Below, in pieces: positions 7,487 to 14,936 of a stretch of 26,135 nucleotides of DNA. The stretch covers positions 1 to 26,135 of the forward strand of contig JAEYNQ010000095.1 of the NCBI GenBank assembly GCA_023412455.1, written 5' to 3'. Source of the DNA: Bacillota bacterium. GTDB lineage: Bacteria; Bacillota; Clostridia; Lachnospirales; Cellulosilyticaceae. Every line of letters begins with the position of its first letter. Positions within the stretch are counted from its first letter, which is position 1. The notes below the pieces were generated by a model that made no database searches, had not been told where the DNA came from, and saw nothing but the letters and a program-made list of their open reading frames with translations. Made by a program: the position numbers and the translations under genes.

Positions 7487-8659
7487 ATGGATCTAAATGC
7501 TTTGCAATTTGAATTTAAACAGATTTTTAATGAAACATCTGAAGCTACTTTCTTTGCACCAGGCCGCATTAACTTAATTGGTGAACATATCGACTATAAC
7601 GGTGGACTGGTTTTCCCTTGTGCTATTACCTTAGGGACCTATGGTCTCATTAGCAAGCGTACGGATAAGCTTTTTAGAGTGTACTCTTCTAATTTTAAAG
7701 AACTGGGGACTTTTGAATTCTCTTTAGACGATTTAAACTATAAACCTGAACATAACTGGTGCAACTATATTAAAGGGGTTTTATTCTACTTAAAACAAGC
7801 AGGCTATACCCTAGATACAGGACTTAATCTCTTGGTATTCGGTAATATTCCTAATGGTTCTGGCCTCTCCTCTTCTGCCTCTTTAGAAATGCTTATGTGC
7901 AAGATTTTCTCAGATACCTACAATCTGACTTCGCTCTCCCCTGTAAAGGCCGCTCTCTTAGGTAAAGAAGTGGAAAATAACTATATTGGTGTAAATAGTG
8001 GCATAATGGACCAATTTGCCATTGCCCTTGGTAAAGAAGATTCTGCTCTTTTACTAAATTGTAATACTCAAGAGTACCAATATATCCCCTTTAAATTAGA
8101 TAACTATAGCATCCTCATTATGAACACCAATAAGCGACGTGAGTTATCTGATTCAAAATACAATGAGCGTCGTAAAGAATGTGATACTGCCCTAGCTATT
8201 CTTCAAAAGACTTTTGGTATTGATACTCTATGCCAGCTAAAGGATACCCAATTAGAAGAAGCAGAAGCCTTACTGGAAAACCCCACCCTCTTCAAACGTG
8301 TTAAACATGCAGTGTCAGAAAATACCCGTGTTCTAATGGCTACAGAGGCCCTTGAAGCTGGCGATCTGGTGACCTTTGGCAAACTATTAAATGACTCCCA
8401 CCGTTCTCTTAAAGAAAATTACGAAGTAACAGGAAAGGAGCTCGATACTCTAGCTCAACACGCTATCCTCCAAAAGGGTGTATTAGGTGCCCGTATGACA
8501 GGAGCTGGCTTCGGTGGCTGCTCACTAGCTATCGTAGAGAACAGTCAAATCCAAGATTTTATTACTACTATGTCGAGTATTTATGAACAGGCCATAGGTT
8601 ATGCTGCTTCTTTCTACATTGCATCCATTGGAAATGGTCCTATTCAGCTTACTCATTAA
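7487..8659 (+). CDS. galK: Galactokinase
   Basis: This 390-residue GHMP kinase converts galactose to galactose-1-phosphate with ATP, the first step of the Leloir pathway. The galactokinase signature GRINLIGEHIDYNGG is at residues 26-40. The GHMP ATP loop PNGSGLSSSASLE is at 122-134, the catalytic Asp175 lies in MDQF, and the C-terminal GHMP motif TGAGFGGCSLAIV is near 339-351. Length is typical. The ATG is 5 nt past an AAGGAGG box. It is the first gene of galKET, with galE 16 bp downstream. Expression is probably controlled by the divergent LacI-family repressor through the operators at 7283-7301 and 7409-7419. Confidence 0.97.
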   Translation: MDLNALQFEFKQIFNETSEATFFAPGRINLIGEHIDYNGGLVFPCAITLGTYGLISKRTDKLFRVYSSNFKELGTFEFSLDDLNYKPEHNWCNYIKGVLFYLKQAGYTLDTGLNLLVFGNIPNGSGLSSSASLEMLMCKIFSDTYNLTSLSPVKAALLGKEVENNYIGVNSGIMDQFAIALGKEDSALLLNCNTQEYQYIPFKLDNYSILIMNTNKRRELSDSKYNERRKECDTALAILQKTFGIDTLCQLKDTQLEEAEALLENPTLFKRVKHAVSENTRVLMATEALEAGDLVTFGKLLNDSHRSLKENYEVTGKELDTLAQHAILQKGVLGARMTGAGFGGCSLAIVENSQIQDFITTMSSIYEQAIGYAASFYIASIGNGPIQLTH

Positions 8660-8675
8660 TTAAGGAGGTTTTTAC

Positions 8676-9668
8676 ATGAAAATACTTGTAGTCGGAGGCG
8701 CAGGGTATATCGGCTCTCATGCTGTAAAACAACTTTTGGCGCATCAAATGGAAGTGGTGGTTATTGACAGCCTAGAAACCGGACACATAGAGAGTCTCCC
8801 TCATAGTGTGCCTTTTTACCAAGTAGATATCCGCAACAAAGAGGCCCTTAAAGAAGTTTTTGCAAAAGAAAAAATAGATGGGGTTATTCATTTTGCTGCC
8901 AACTCCCTAGTGGGTGAATCCATGACCAACCCACTTAAATATTACAATAACAATGTAGGTGGAACAGAAACCTTATTAGAAGTCCTAGTTGAAGAAGGCG
9001 TTCAGTATATTGTCTTTTCTTCTACTGCAGCCACCTATGGGGATGTTAAAACAATGCCTATCAGTGAAGAAACGCCTACATGTCCTACTAATACTTATGG
9101 GGAGACAAAGCTCTCTATTGAGAAGATGTTGAAGTGGACCAATAAGGCCCATCAGCTTAACTATGTATGCTTACGCTACTTTAATGTAGCCGGAGCTGAT
9201 GAAAGTGGCACCATAGGTGAAGCCCATACAGTTGAAACACATCTTATTCCTCTTATTCTCCAAGTGCCTCTTAATAAGCGCCCCCATATTACCGTGTTTG
9301 GTCAAGACTATGAAACAGCTGACGGAACCTGTATTAGAGACTATATCCATGTTACTGACTTAGTGGATGCTCACCTTCTGGCCCTTGACTATCTTATGAA
9401 AGGTGGAGAAAGCGATATCTTTAATTTAGGTAGTAATAACGGCTATTCTGTACTAGAAATGATTAAAGCAGCTAGAGAAGTAACCGGACATCCTATTCCT
9501 CTTGTTATAGGTGAAAGACGTGCTGGTGATCCTGCTCTTTTAGTGGCCTCTTCTGATAAAGCAAAAAAAGTTCTTGGCTGGGCCCCTAAACATACAGACA
9601 TCAAAGAAATTATTGCATCAGCTTGGAAGTGGCATAAGGCTCACCCTAATGGTTATAAGGGGGTATAG
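8676..9668 (+). CDS. galE: UDP-glucose 4-epimerase
   Basis: This 330-residue extended short-chain dehydrogenase interconverts UDP-galactose and UDP-glucose with tightly bound NAD. The Rossmann motif GGAGYIGSH is at residues 7-15. The catalytic Ser/Thr region SST is at 115-117, and Tyr141 and Lys145 form the YxxxK pair in TYGETK. Length matches typical bacterial GalE. Its AAGGAGG box is placed immediately after the galK stop, and its TAG stop is one base before the galT start, so translation of the two is likely coupled. In the pathway it regenerates UDP-glucose for the transferase encoded next. Confidence 0.97.
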   Translation: MKILVVGGAGYIGSHAVKQLLAHQMEVVVIDSLETGHIESLPHSVPFYQVDIRNKEALKEVFAKEKIDGVIHFAANSLVGESMTNPLKYYNNNVGGTETLLEVLVEEGVQYIVFSSTAATYGDVKTMPISEETPTCPTNTYGETKLSIEKMLKWTNKAHQLNYVCLRYFNVAGADESGTIGEAHTVETHLIPLILQVPLNKRPHITVFGQDYETADGTCIRDYIHVTDLVDAHLLALDYLMKGGESDIFNLGSNNGYSVLEMIKAAREVTGHPIPLVIGERRAGDPALLVASSDKAKKVLGWAPKHTDIKEIIASAWKWHKAHPNGYKGV

Positions 9669-9669
9669 T

Positions 9670-11154
9670 ATGAACCCCTTATCTTGTTACATTGACCAGC
9701 TTATCGCTTTATCTATCGAAAAAGAGCTTATTTCACCTCGTGATACCATCTATATTCGCAACCGGATTTTAGATCTTTATAAAGAGGATGAGTATGAACC
9801 AGGTCCTACTTATTCCGGTGACTTCTACGAAACACTCCATGCACTAGCTACATTAGCTGTTAGTAAAGGACTTATTGAAGACAGCCTTTCTGCTCGAGAT
9901 ATTTTTACCAGTACCCTTATGGATATTTTCCTGCCTCTTCCTTCTTTATTAGAGGATAGATTCTTTAGCTATTATGAGTGCTCTCCTAAGAAGGCTACGG
10001 ATTACTTTTATAAGACGAGCCAAGCAGTTAATTATATCAAAATGAGTCGTATAGCTAAAAATGTGTTTTTTAATGTAGATTCCCCCTACGGCGCCCTAGA
10101 TATTACCATTAACCTCTCTAAGCCTGAGAAGGATCCAAAGGAAATTGCACGACTTAAGACAGCCCCCCCTAATAAATATCCTGCTTGCCTTCTTTGTATT
10201 GAAAACGAAGGTTATGCTGGAACCATTAAGCTTCCAGATCGGGCTAATCATCGTACAATAAGTCTTCACATTAATGATAGAAATTGGCGACTTCAATACT
10301 CCCCTTATCTTTACTATAATGAGCATTGTATTTTGCTTTCTGAAACCCATGAGCCTATGCAACTGACTAAAGATAGCTTTTATAATCTTTTAGGCTTTGT
10401 GGAACAGTTTCCTCACTATTTTATTGGTTCTAATGCAGACCTACCCATTGTAGGGGGCTCTATTTTATCGCATGAACACTATCAAGGGGGGTGTTATACC
10501 TTCCCTATTCACAATGCAACTACCCTCTATGAATTCAAGATGAAGGCTTTTCCTCATGTGACTTGCAAGCTTCTTAACTGGCCTCTTTCTACTATCGAAC
10601 TAAGTAGCCCCCATTTAGAAGCTGTTGCAGAAGCTACTGATTTCATCTACCAAAAATGGATGACTTATTCAGACCAAGAAGTAGGTATTTTAGCTTCTAC
10701 AAAAGACATACGTCATAACACCATCACCCCTATCGCTGAAAAACGTGGTAACGAATATGTCCTAAAGGTTGTCTTACGGAATAATCGTACAAGCACCCAG
10801 CATCCTCTAGGCATCTTCCATCCCCATGAAGATGTCCAACATATCAAAAAAGAAAACATTGGTCTTATCGAGGTAATGGGCCTAGCTATATTACCAGGTA
10901 GACTTCTAGGAGAACTCCAAACTATCAAATCCTACATCAAAGGTGAACCTGTGGAAGTTGCCACTTATCATCTCCCTTGGGCAGAAGAATTGAAAAAGGT
11001 TTATTCTCCTAACGAAGACCTAGATGCCTTTCTTCAAGCTGCTTTAGGCAAAAAATTTACCCGTGTCCTAGAAGATGCTGGCGTCTTTAAGATGACACCT
11101 GAAGGACTTACTCACTTTAAACAATTTGTAGAAAGCCTAGATCCCCTATCCTAA
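9670..11154 (+). CDS. galT: Galactose-1-phosphate uridylyltransferase, class II
   Basis: This 494-residue enzyme exchanges galactose-1-phosphate with UDP-glucose to give UDP-galactose and glucose-1-phosphate. It is the class II form found in Firmicutes, longer than the class I enzyme of about 350 residues. It shows GSNADLPIVGGSILSHEHYQ near residues 255-275, which contains the active-site histidines, and a DIRHNTITPIAEKRG segment near 345-359. I chose the ATG at 9670, one base after the galE stop and behind AAGGGGG. An upstream in-frame start at 9574 would overlap galE by 95 bp and add 32 unrelated residues. A very strong terminator follows at 11200-11254, closing the galKET operon. Confidence 0.95.
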   Translation: MNPLSCYIDQLIALSIEKELISPRDTIYIRNRILDLYKEDEYEPGPTYSGDFYETLHALATLAVSKGLIEDSLSARDIFTSTLMDIFLPLPSLLEDRFFSYYECSPKKATDYFYKTSQAVNYIKMSRIAKNVFFNVDSPYGALDITINLSKPEKDPKEIARLKTAPPNKYPACLLCIENEGYAGTIKLPDRANHRTISLHINDRNWRLQYSPYLYYNEHCILLSETHEPMQLTKDSFYNLLGFVEQFPHYFIGSNADLPIVGGSILSHEHYQGGCYTFPIHNATTLYEFKMKAFPHVTCKLLNWPLSTIELSSPHLEAVAEATDFIYQKWMTYSDQEVGILASTKDIRHNTITPIAEKRGNEYVLKVVLRNNRTSTQHPLGIFHPHEDVQHIKKENIGLIEVMGLAILPGRLLGELQTIKSYIKGEPVEVATYHLPWAEELKKVYSPNEDLDAFLQAALGKKFTRVLEDAGVFKMTPEGLTHFKQFVESLDPLS

Positions 11155-11199
11155 GAAAGCTTCATTTTTAAACTAAAGTGTAACTCTTCTCATTCTACA

Positions 11200-11254
11200 C
11201 AAAAAGATAGTATAGCTCCCCTCTGTTAAAAGGGGTAGCTATACTATCTTTTTG
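11200..11254. terminator. Terminator of galKET
   Basis: CAAAAAGATAGTATAGCT (11200-11217) and its exact complement (ending 11254) form an 18-bp stem. The stem is extended by CCCC with GGGG after one mismatch, and flanking T and A runs suit both directions. The stop codon and last codons of the convergent 48-codon gene lie inside the right arm. Confidence 0.92.
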
Positions 11255-11390
11255 TATGGCTCAAGGCATCTCCTGCACCGACTGTTCCTGAACTCATAGT
11301 GCTTTTAAAACCATTCCCTGCATTTTTAGCATCTTTCATATGATCTATCCGACTTTGCAGCTCAGCTTCACGTTTATCCTCTTTTTTCAT
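11244..11390 (-). CDS. Small hydrophilic protein of 48 residues, unknown function
   Basis: This is an unrecognised small gene on the minus strand. The ATG at 11388-11390 is 6 nt from a perfect AGGAGG box (11397-11402), which is the main reason to believe it is translated. The product is very charged at the N-terminus (MKKEDKREAELQSRIDHMKD, probably helical). It then becomes Gly/Ser/Thr-rich (FKSTMSSGTVGAGDAL) and ends in HTKR. There is no membrane segment and no cysteine. The stop codon (11244-11246) lies inside the right arm of the galT terminator, so the 3' end is shared between convergent transcripts. It may be transcribed separately from rubrerythrin, whose terminator (11439-11493) lies between them. 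Function cannot be proposed. Confidence 0.6.
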   Translation of the reverse strand: MKKEDKREAELQSRIDHMKDAKNAGNGFKSTMSSGTVGAGDALSHTKR

Positions 11391-11438
11391 TTATTGCCTC
11401 CTCTATGCCTTATTTACTTCTATTTTCTCCAAAAAATA

Positions 11439-11493
11439 ACCCCCTATACTTCGATTTATAGATTGACATTTAATCACTCCAAGTATAGGGGGT
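11439..11493 (-). terminator. Rubrerythrin terminator with long loop
   Basis: ACCCCCTATACTT (11439-11451) and AAGTATAGGGGGT (11481-11493) form a perfect 13-bp stem around a 29-nt loop. In the minus direction it is followed by TATTTTTTGG. It begins 11 bp after the rbr stop codon. Confidence 0.75.
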
Positions 11494-11503
11494 AGTTTAT
11501 TAT

Positions 11504-12040
11504 TTAATAATTGGTTGCTCTTACTTCAAAGTAGCTTTGTGGATGAGCACATACTGGACAAATGCCAGGTGCCTCTTTACCTTTATGAATATGACCACAG
11601 TTACTGCAAATCCATTCTACTTCTTCTTCTTTTTCAAAAACGTGTTTCTCTTCAATGTTGTTTAAAAGCTTAAGGTAACGTTCCTCGTGCTCTTTCTCAA
11701 TCTTAGCTACCTCTTCAAATAAAAAGGCAATATGATCAAAACCTTCTTCTTTAGCATCTTTGGCAAAACCTGCATACATATCTGTCCATTCCCAGTTCTC
11801 ACCTGCAGCAGCATCCTTAAGGTTCTCTGCTGTATTGCCTATTCCTCCATGAAGTAACTTGTACCAAATCTTTGCATGCTCTTTTTCGTTGTTTGCTGTT
11901 TGTTCAAATAGAGCGGCAATTTGAGTGTAACCCTCTTTTTTAGCTTTAGAAGCAAAATATGTATACTTATTTCTAGCTTGTGATTCTCCTGCGAAAGCCT
12001 CCATCAAGTTTTTTTCTGTTTTCGTACCTTTTAAGTTCAT
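11504..12040 (-). CDS. rbr: Rubrerythrin
   Basis: This 178-residue cytoplasmic peroxide-reducing protein is used by anaerobes against oxidative stress. The N-terminal four-helix ferritin-like domain (about residues 1-135) carries the diiron ligand motifs GESQARNKY (Glu19), NEKEH (Glu52, His55) and IEKEHEERY (Glu115, His118). A C-terminal rubredoxin-like domain binds one iron through Cys145, Cys148, Cys161 and Cys164. The ATG follows AAGGAG. It is divergent from the superoxide dismutase gene at 12317, which gives a two-step superoxide to peroxide to water detoxification locus. A TATAAT box on the minus strand (12102 to 12097) overlaps an A/T palindrome; PerR control is common for such genes in clostridia but I cannot confirm a box here. 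Confidence 0.95.
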   Translation of the reverse strand: MNLKGTKTEKNLMEAFAGESQARNKYTYFASKAKKEGYTQIAALFEQTANNEKEHAKIWYKLLHGGIGNTAENLKDAAAGENWEWTDMYAGFAKDAKEEGFDHIAFLFEEVAKIEKEHEERYLKLLNNIEEKHVFEKEEEVEWICSNCGHIHKGKEAPGICPVCAHPQSYFEVRATNY

Positions 12041-12184
12041 GTAACCACTCCTTCTTATTATTTTATATTCATACGCATAACCTATCGTACAATATAATTA
12101 TACATTCTACCCACTATTAATTCTAGTAAAACAAATATGTATTATTGTAAATGTTTATATTTTTTTGTCACATTTTATGTCATT

Positions 12185-12196
12185 TGATAGCTATCA
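12185..12196. promoter_or_regulatory. 12-bp palindrome upstream of sod, possible operator
   Basis: TGATAGCTATCA is a perfect even palindrome in the 276-bp divergent region between rbr and sod. No regulator is recognised for it. The rest of the region is A/T-rich, with an ATTATA run (minus-strand TATAAT) at 12097-12102. Confidence 0.3.
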
Positions 12197-12316
12197 CGTT
12201 ATCATTCTATAAAACGAGTCCTATAAAATTTCCATTTTTTTAAACAACTAGGAGCACACTGTCATCTTACTTAATATTATATTAATGATACCTTATTTAA
12301 TGAAAGGATACTATTT

Positions 12317-13432
12317 ATGAATAAATTAGCACCATTAGCACTTCTCTCATTAGCTACACCTAAGCGCCCTAGTAACTACTCCCGTAACGCCTCTAATACT
12401 TCTCATTCCTCTAACCCACGTACATCCTCCCAAGATTTGGCGCCTTATAATACTACTAACAATACCTCAACTCCCCTTAATAGCAATACTACCCACACCA
12501 CTATACCTAACCCAAATGCTCCTAATTCCGGTATGCCTAATAACAATGTTCCTAATAACAATACGCCTAATAACAATGTTCCTAATAATACTATGCCTAA
12601 CAATATGAATAGCCCTACAATCATTCCTTCCGGTAACATTATTATTTCAACTAATCCTCAGGGTCCTATTCATTATAGTGGTGCTATGGGGAATACACCC
12701 TATATGCTTTATACCAGCCCTAATTCCCCGGAAGTTCCTTTTAATCTCACTATCCCAGGTACTTCTACCGAAGCTATGAGTACTACGCCTACCCTTGGCC
12801 TAAAAGATAATCAGGGTAATTTCATCCTCCCACCCCTGAACTATAGTTATTCTGCCTTAGAACCTTATATCGATACACAAACCATGCAAATCCACCACAC
12901 CAAACACCATCAAAAATACATTTCTGAACTCAATAGATTTTTATCACCTTATCCAGAACTTAAAAATTACACCCTGGAGCAGCTTTTAGCTTCTGGTGAT
13001 CAACTCCCCGAGAATGCCCGTCCAGCTATTTTAGACAATGCTGGGGGGAACTATAATCACAGTTTTTTCTGGAAGGGGTTGTCTCCTTCTACTAACCAAA
13101 TACCTAGTGGTGCTCTTCGTTCAGCTATTATAAGAGACTTTGGAAGTACCATGGATTGGAACTTTTTGTTTAAGCAAGTAGCACTTAGCGTCTTTGGTGC
13201 TGGATGGGCTTGGCTACTTACAGACCCTAATGGTAATCTTCTGTTAGCCACTACAGCTAATCAGAATACACCTATCCCTCTTGGGTTAAAACCCCTTGTT
13301 GCCATCGACCTCTGGGAACATGCTCACTACCTTAAAACGCAAAACAGCCGTGGTGACTACATTGATAACTGGTTCAATCTCATTAATTGGCAAAGAGCTA
13401 ACCAACTCTACGAGGAAGCCCTCAACAAGTAA
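12317..13432 (+). CDS. Fe/Mn superoxide dismutase with long Asn/Pro-rich N-terminal extension
   Basis: Residues 171-371 are a complete iron/manganese superoxide dismutase. PPLNYSYSALEPYID opens the domain, and all four metal ligands are visible: His193 in MQIHHTKHH, His248 in NYNHSFFW, Asp331 and His335 in DLWEHAHY. It should convert superoxide to peroxide and oxygen. A normal enzyme has about 200 residues; this one has 371. The first 170 are low complexity, rich in Asn, Pro, Ser and Thr, with a five-residue tandem repeat PNNNx at about 74-97. There is no convincing signal peptide (MNKLAPLALLSLATPKRPS is only weakly hydrophobic). The extension may anchor the enzyme to spore coat or surface, which is inference. 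It is divergent from rubrerythrin. Confidence 0.9.
   Translation: MNKLAPLALLSLATPKRPSNYSRNASNTSHSSNPRTSSQDLAPYNTTNNTSTPLNSNTTHTTIPNPNAPNSGMPNNNVPNNNTPNNNVPNNTMPNNMNSPTIIPSGNIIISTNPQGPIHYSGAMGNTPYMLYTSPNSPEVPFNLTIPGTSTEAMSTTPTLGLKDNQGNFILPPLNYSYSALEPYIDTQTMQIHHTKHHQKYISELNRFLSPYPELKNYTLEQLLASGDQLPENARPAILDNAGGNYNHSFFWKGLSPSTNQIPSGALRSAIIRDFGSTMDWNFLFKQVALSVFGAGWAWLLTDPNGNLLLATTANQNTPIPLGLKPLVAIDLWEHAHYLKTQNSRGDYIDNWFNLINWQRANQLYEEALNK
12536..12609 (+). repeat. Tandem 15-bp coding repeat in the sod extension
   Basis: About five copies of a 15-bp unit (CCTAATAACAATGTT and variants) encode PNNNV, PNNNT, PNNNV, PNNTM, PNNMN. The first three copies are almost identical at the DNA level, so copy number could vary by slippage without changing frame. 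Confidence 0.75.
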
Positions 13433-13462
13433 GGACTTGACCCCTTAAAAAAAAATACTAAA

Positions 13463-13537
13463 GGGACAGTTCACAACTTTTCCCCCTTAAGTTGTGAACT
13501 GTCCCCTCTTATGTAAGTTGTGAACCGTCCCCTCTTA
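13463..13537. repeat. REP-like palindromic element, also terminator of sod and the WYL gene
   Basis: A perfect 17-bp inverted repeat (13463-13479 with 13489-13505, outer GGGACAGTTCACAACTT) is followed by a further direct copy. Positions 13488-13511 and 13514-13537 are 24-bp direct repeats differing at one base. The GTGAACYGTCCCC core resembles REP sequences associated with Y1/REP-type tyrosine transposases; that match is from memory. It lies in the convergent gap between sod and the WYL regulator and can terminate both. Confidence 0.65.
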
Positions 13538-13563
13538 GCCTTGTTATTTTCACAGGCTTTGTT

Positions 13564-14472
13564 TTACTCATATTGTTGTAAAGTTTGCCAAAGCTTTTGT
13601 TTAATACGTTCTTTAAGCCACTCAGGCTCTAAAACTTGGACTTCATTTCCAAAAGAAAGGACAAAACTTTCTATCCACTCTCCCTCTGGGAAGCAAGTAT
13701 TTACCTCGTAGTCTCCTCTCTCTGTAAGGAAGATTTCTTCTTCTTCAAAAGTATCATATACCCTATAAAGGCTGGAAGGCTTAAACTTTAATTTTAAATG
13801 TATGGAATGGCTATTATCTATCTCTGTCTTTTCTTGGCTAACTTCTTCTAGTCTTCTTTCGGGAAAGGTCTCTTCTTGAAGGACAGGTTGCTTAATACGA
13901 CTTACCTTAAATAAGCGAATGGCATGTTTTAGGCAACAGTACCCATACAAATACCAAGCTTGTCCTTTATAGAGTAGTTGCAGAGGCTCTATCAATCGCT
14001 CCCCTTTTTGCCCCATGGCATTGACATAGTTAAAGCGAAGCAGTCGCCTCTCTAAAATAGCTTGCCTTAAAAGATCAAAGTTGTCTTTGGTTATGGAAGT
14101 AGGCCCCCAACTGGATAAATCGACTTGTACCCAATTTTGCTCATCTTGCTTTTTAAAGATACTCCTCAACTTCTCCATAGCAGGCTTAACCTCTACACAG
14201 CTAGTAGATTGCAAGCTCTGAAGAGCTAGCATAAGATTTTCTCTCTCTTGTACGGATAAGCAGGTCCGGTTAACACAATATTCTTCCATTAGAGAAATCC
14301 CTCCCCCTGTTCCCTGCGTCATATAAACAGGAATTCCAGAAGCTGATAGAATCTCTATATCCCGATAAATGGTTCGTGTAGAAACTTGAAAGCGATCAGC
14401 TAACTCTTTAGCTGTTAGGGTCCGTTTATTTAATAGAAGTACCATTATTTCAATTAAACGATTGATTTTCAA
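13564..14472 (-). CDS. HTH and WYL domain transcriptional regulator (YafY type)
   Basis: This 302-residue cytoplasmic regulator has an N-terminal winged HTH (LTAKELADRFQVSTRTIYRD, residues 19-38). A central WYL domain follows, with YKGQAWYLYGYC and RLFKVSRIKQ at about 190-220, and a C-terminal WCX-like region ends it. WYL domains sense nucleic acids or nucleotides in characterised members; the signal here is unknown. The start is a TTG at 14472, supported by AGGGGGAAGG just upstream. It overlaps the stop of the preceding 118-codon gene by 23 bp, so the two are almost certainly co-translated. Transcription probably ends in the REP-like hairpin at 13463-13505. Confidence 0.85.
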   Translation of the reverse strand: MKINRLIEIMVLLLNKRTLTAKELADRFQVSTRTIYRDIEILSASGIPVYMTQGTGGGISLMEEYCVNRTCLSVQERENLMLALQSLQSTSCVEVKPAMEKLRSIFKKQDEQNWVQVDLSSWGPTSITKDNFDLLRQAILERRLLRFNYVNAMGQKGERLIEPLQLLYKGQAWYLYGYCCLKHAIRLFKVSRIKQPVLQEETFPERRLEEVSQEKTEIDNSHSIHLKLKFKPSSLYRVYDTFEEEEIFLTERGDYEVNTCFPEGEWIESFVLSFGNEVQVLEPEWLKERIKQKLWQTLQQYE

Positions 14473-14806
14473 AACCTTCCCCCTTACTTATCTCTTTTCT
14501 TCTCACCTCAATATAACCCTCTTTTAGTTCAATGTGAAGTGGCCCGTTCTCTAATGCCATTTCAAAGTTTGCAAAGCTTGAATAGAGGTCTGTATCCCTT
14601 AATACATGGAGCGTCACCCATCTACTTTTAGGGGTTGTCCTCACTAGAATGGCTCGTGAACGTGGAAATTGGATACGGGATAAATAGGGTAAATCCAGTT
14701 GCAGATTAATAGGATAATTATCTGTCTCTATAAAATAATCTGTATCTCCCTCTCGGTGAATCGTTCGATAGGCTAACCCCGTCTCTACAAAGTTATTTAT
14801 TGGCAT
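14450..14806 (-). CDS. Unknown 118-residue protein coupled to the WYL regulator
   Basis: I do not recognise this family. The protein looks mostly beta-stranded, soluble and without signal peptide or cysteine. Alternating segments YFIETDNYPINLQLDL, RAILVRTTPKSRWVTLHVL and GPLHIELKEGYIEVRR suggest a small beta barrel or sandwich. The ATG follows AAAGGA at a good distance. The gene overlaps the WYL regulator gene by 23 bp, so the two are a translationally coupled pair. It could be a ligand-binding partner or a target of the regulator, but nothing in the sequence decides this. The intergenic stretch upstream (14807-14891) shows no further gene. Confidence 0.65.
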   Translation of the reverse strand: MPINNFVETGLAYRTIHREGDTDYFIETDNYPINLQLDLPYLSRIQFPRSRAILVRTTPKSRWVTLHVLRDTDLYSSFANFEMALENGPLHIELKEGYIEVRRKEISKGEGFENQSFN

Positions 14807-14891
14807 AGGTGCTTCCTTTCTATTTTACATAGTCATTTATTTCTTTATATTATACACCATCTGCTCTATTCTTTTCATTTCTTATAACCAA

Positions 14892-14932
14892 AGGGGTATA
14901 TTAAGTATCGTCTCTAGACTTAATATACCCCT
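14892..14932 (-). terminator. Terminator after the Fpg/Nei-like gene
   Basis: A perfect 14-bp inverted repeat (14892-14905 with 14919-14932, AGGGGTATATTAAG) with a 13-nt loop starts 5 bp after the stop codon. The trailing T run in the minus direction is short, so termination may be partial. Confidence 0.7.
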
Positions 14933-14936
14933 CTAA

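Noticed and set aside
9574..9669. Upstream start for galT inside galE
   Set aside because: It would add 32 residues unrelated to GalT; the ATG at 9670 has its own ribosome binding site and begins with the usual class II N-terminus.
12085..12110. PerR-like A/T palindrome before rubrerythrin
   Set aside because: Only one half matches the TTATAAT pattern; the region is too A/T-rich for the match to mean much.
12536..12609. Regularly spaced repeats that could suggest a CRISPR array
   Set aside because: Units are 15 bp, contiguous, without spacers and in frame with a protein.
12445..12639. Hydrophobic Leu/Gly-rich reading frame antisense to the sod extension
   Set aside because: It is the reverse reading of the PNNN codon repeats; it has no ribosome binding site and its repeat pattern is explained by the plus-strand gene.
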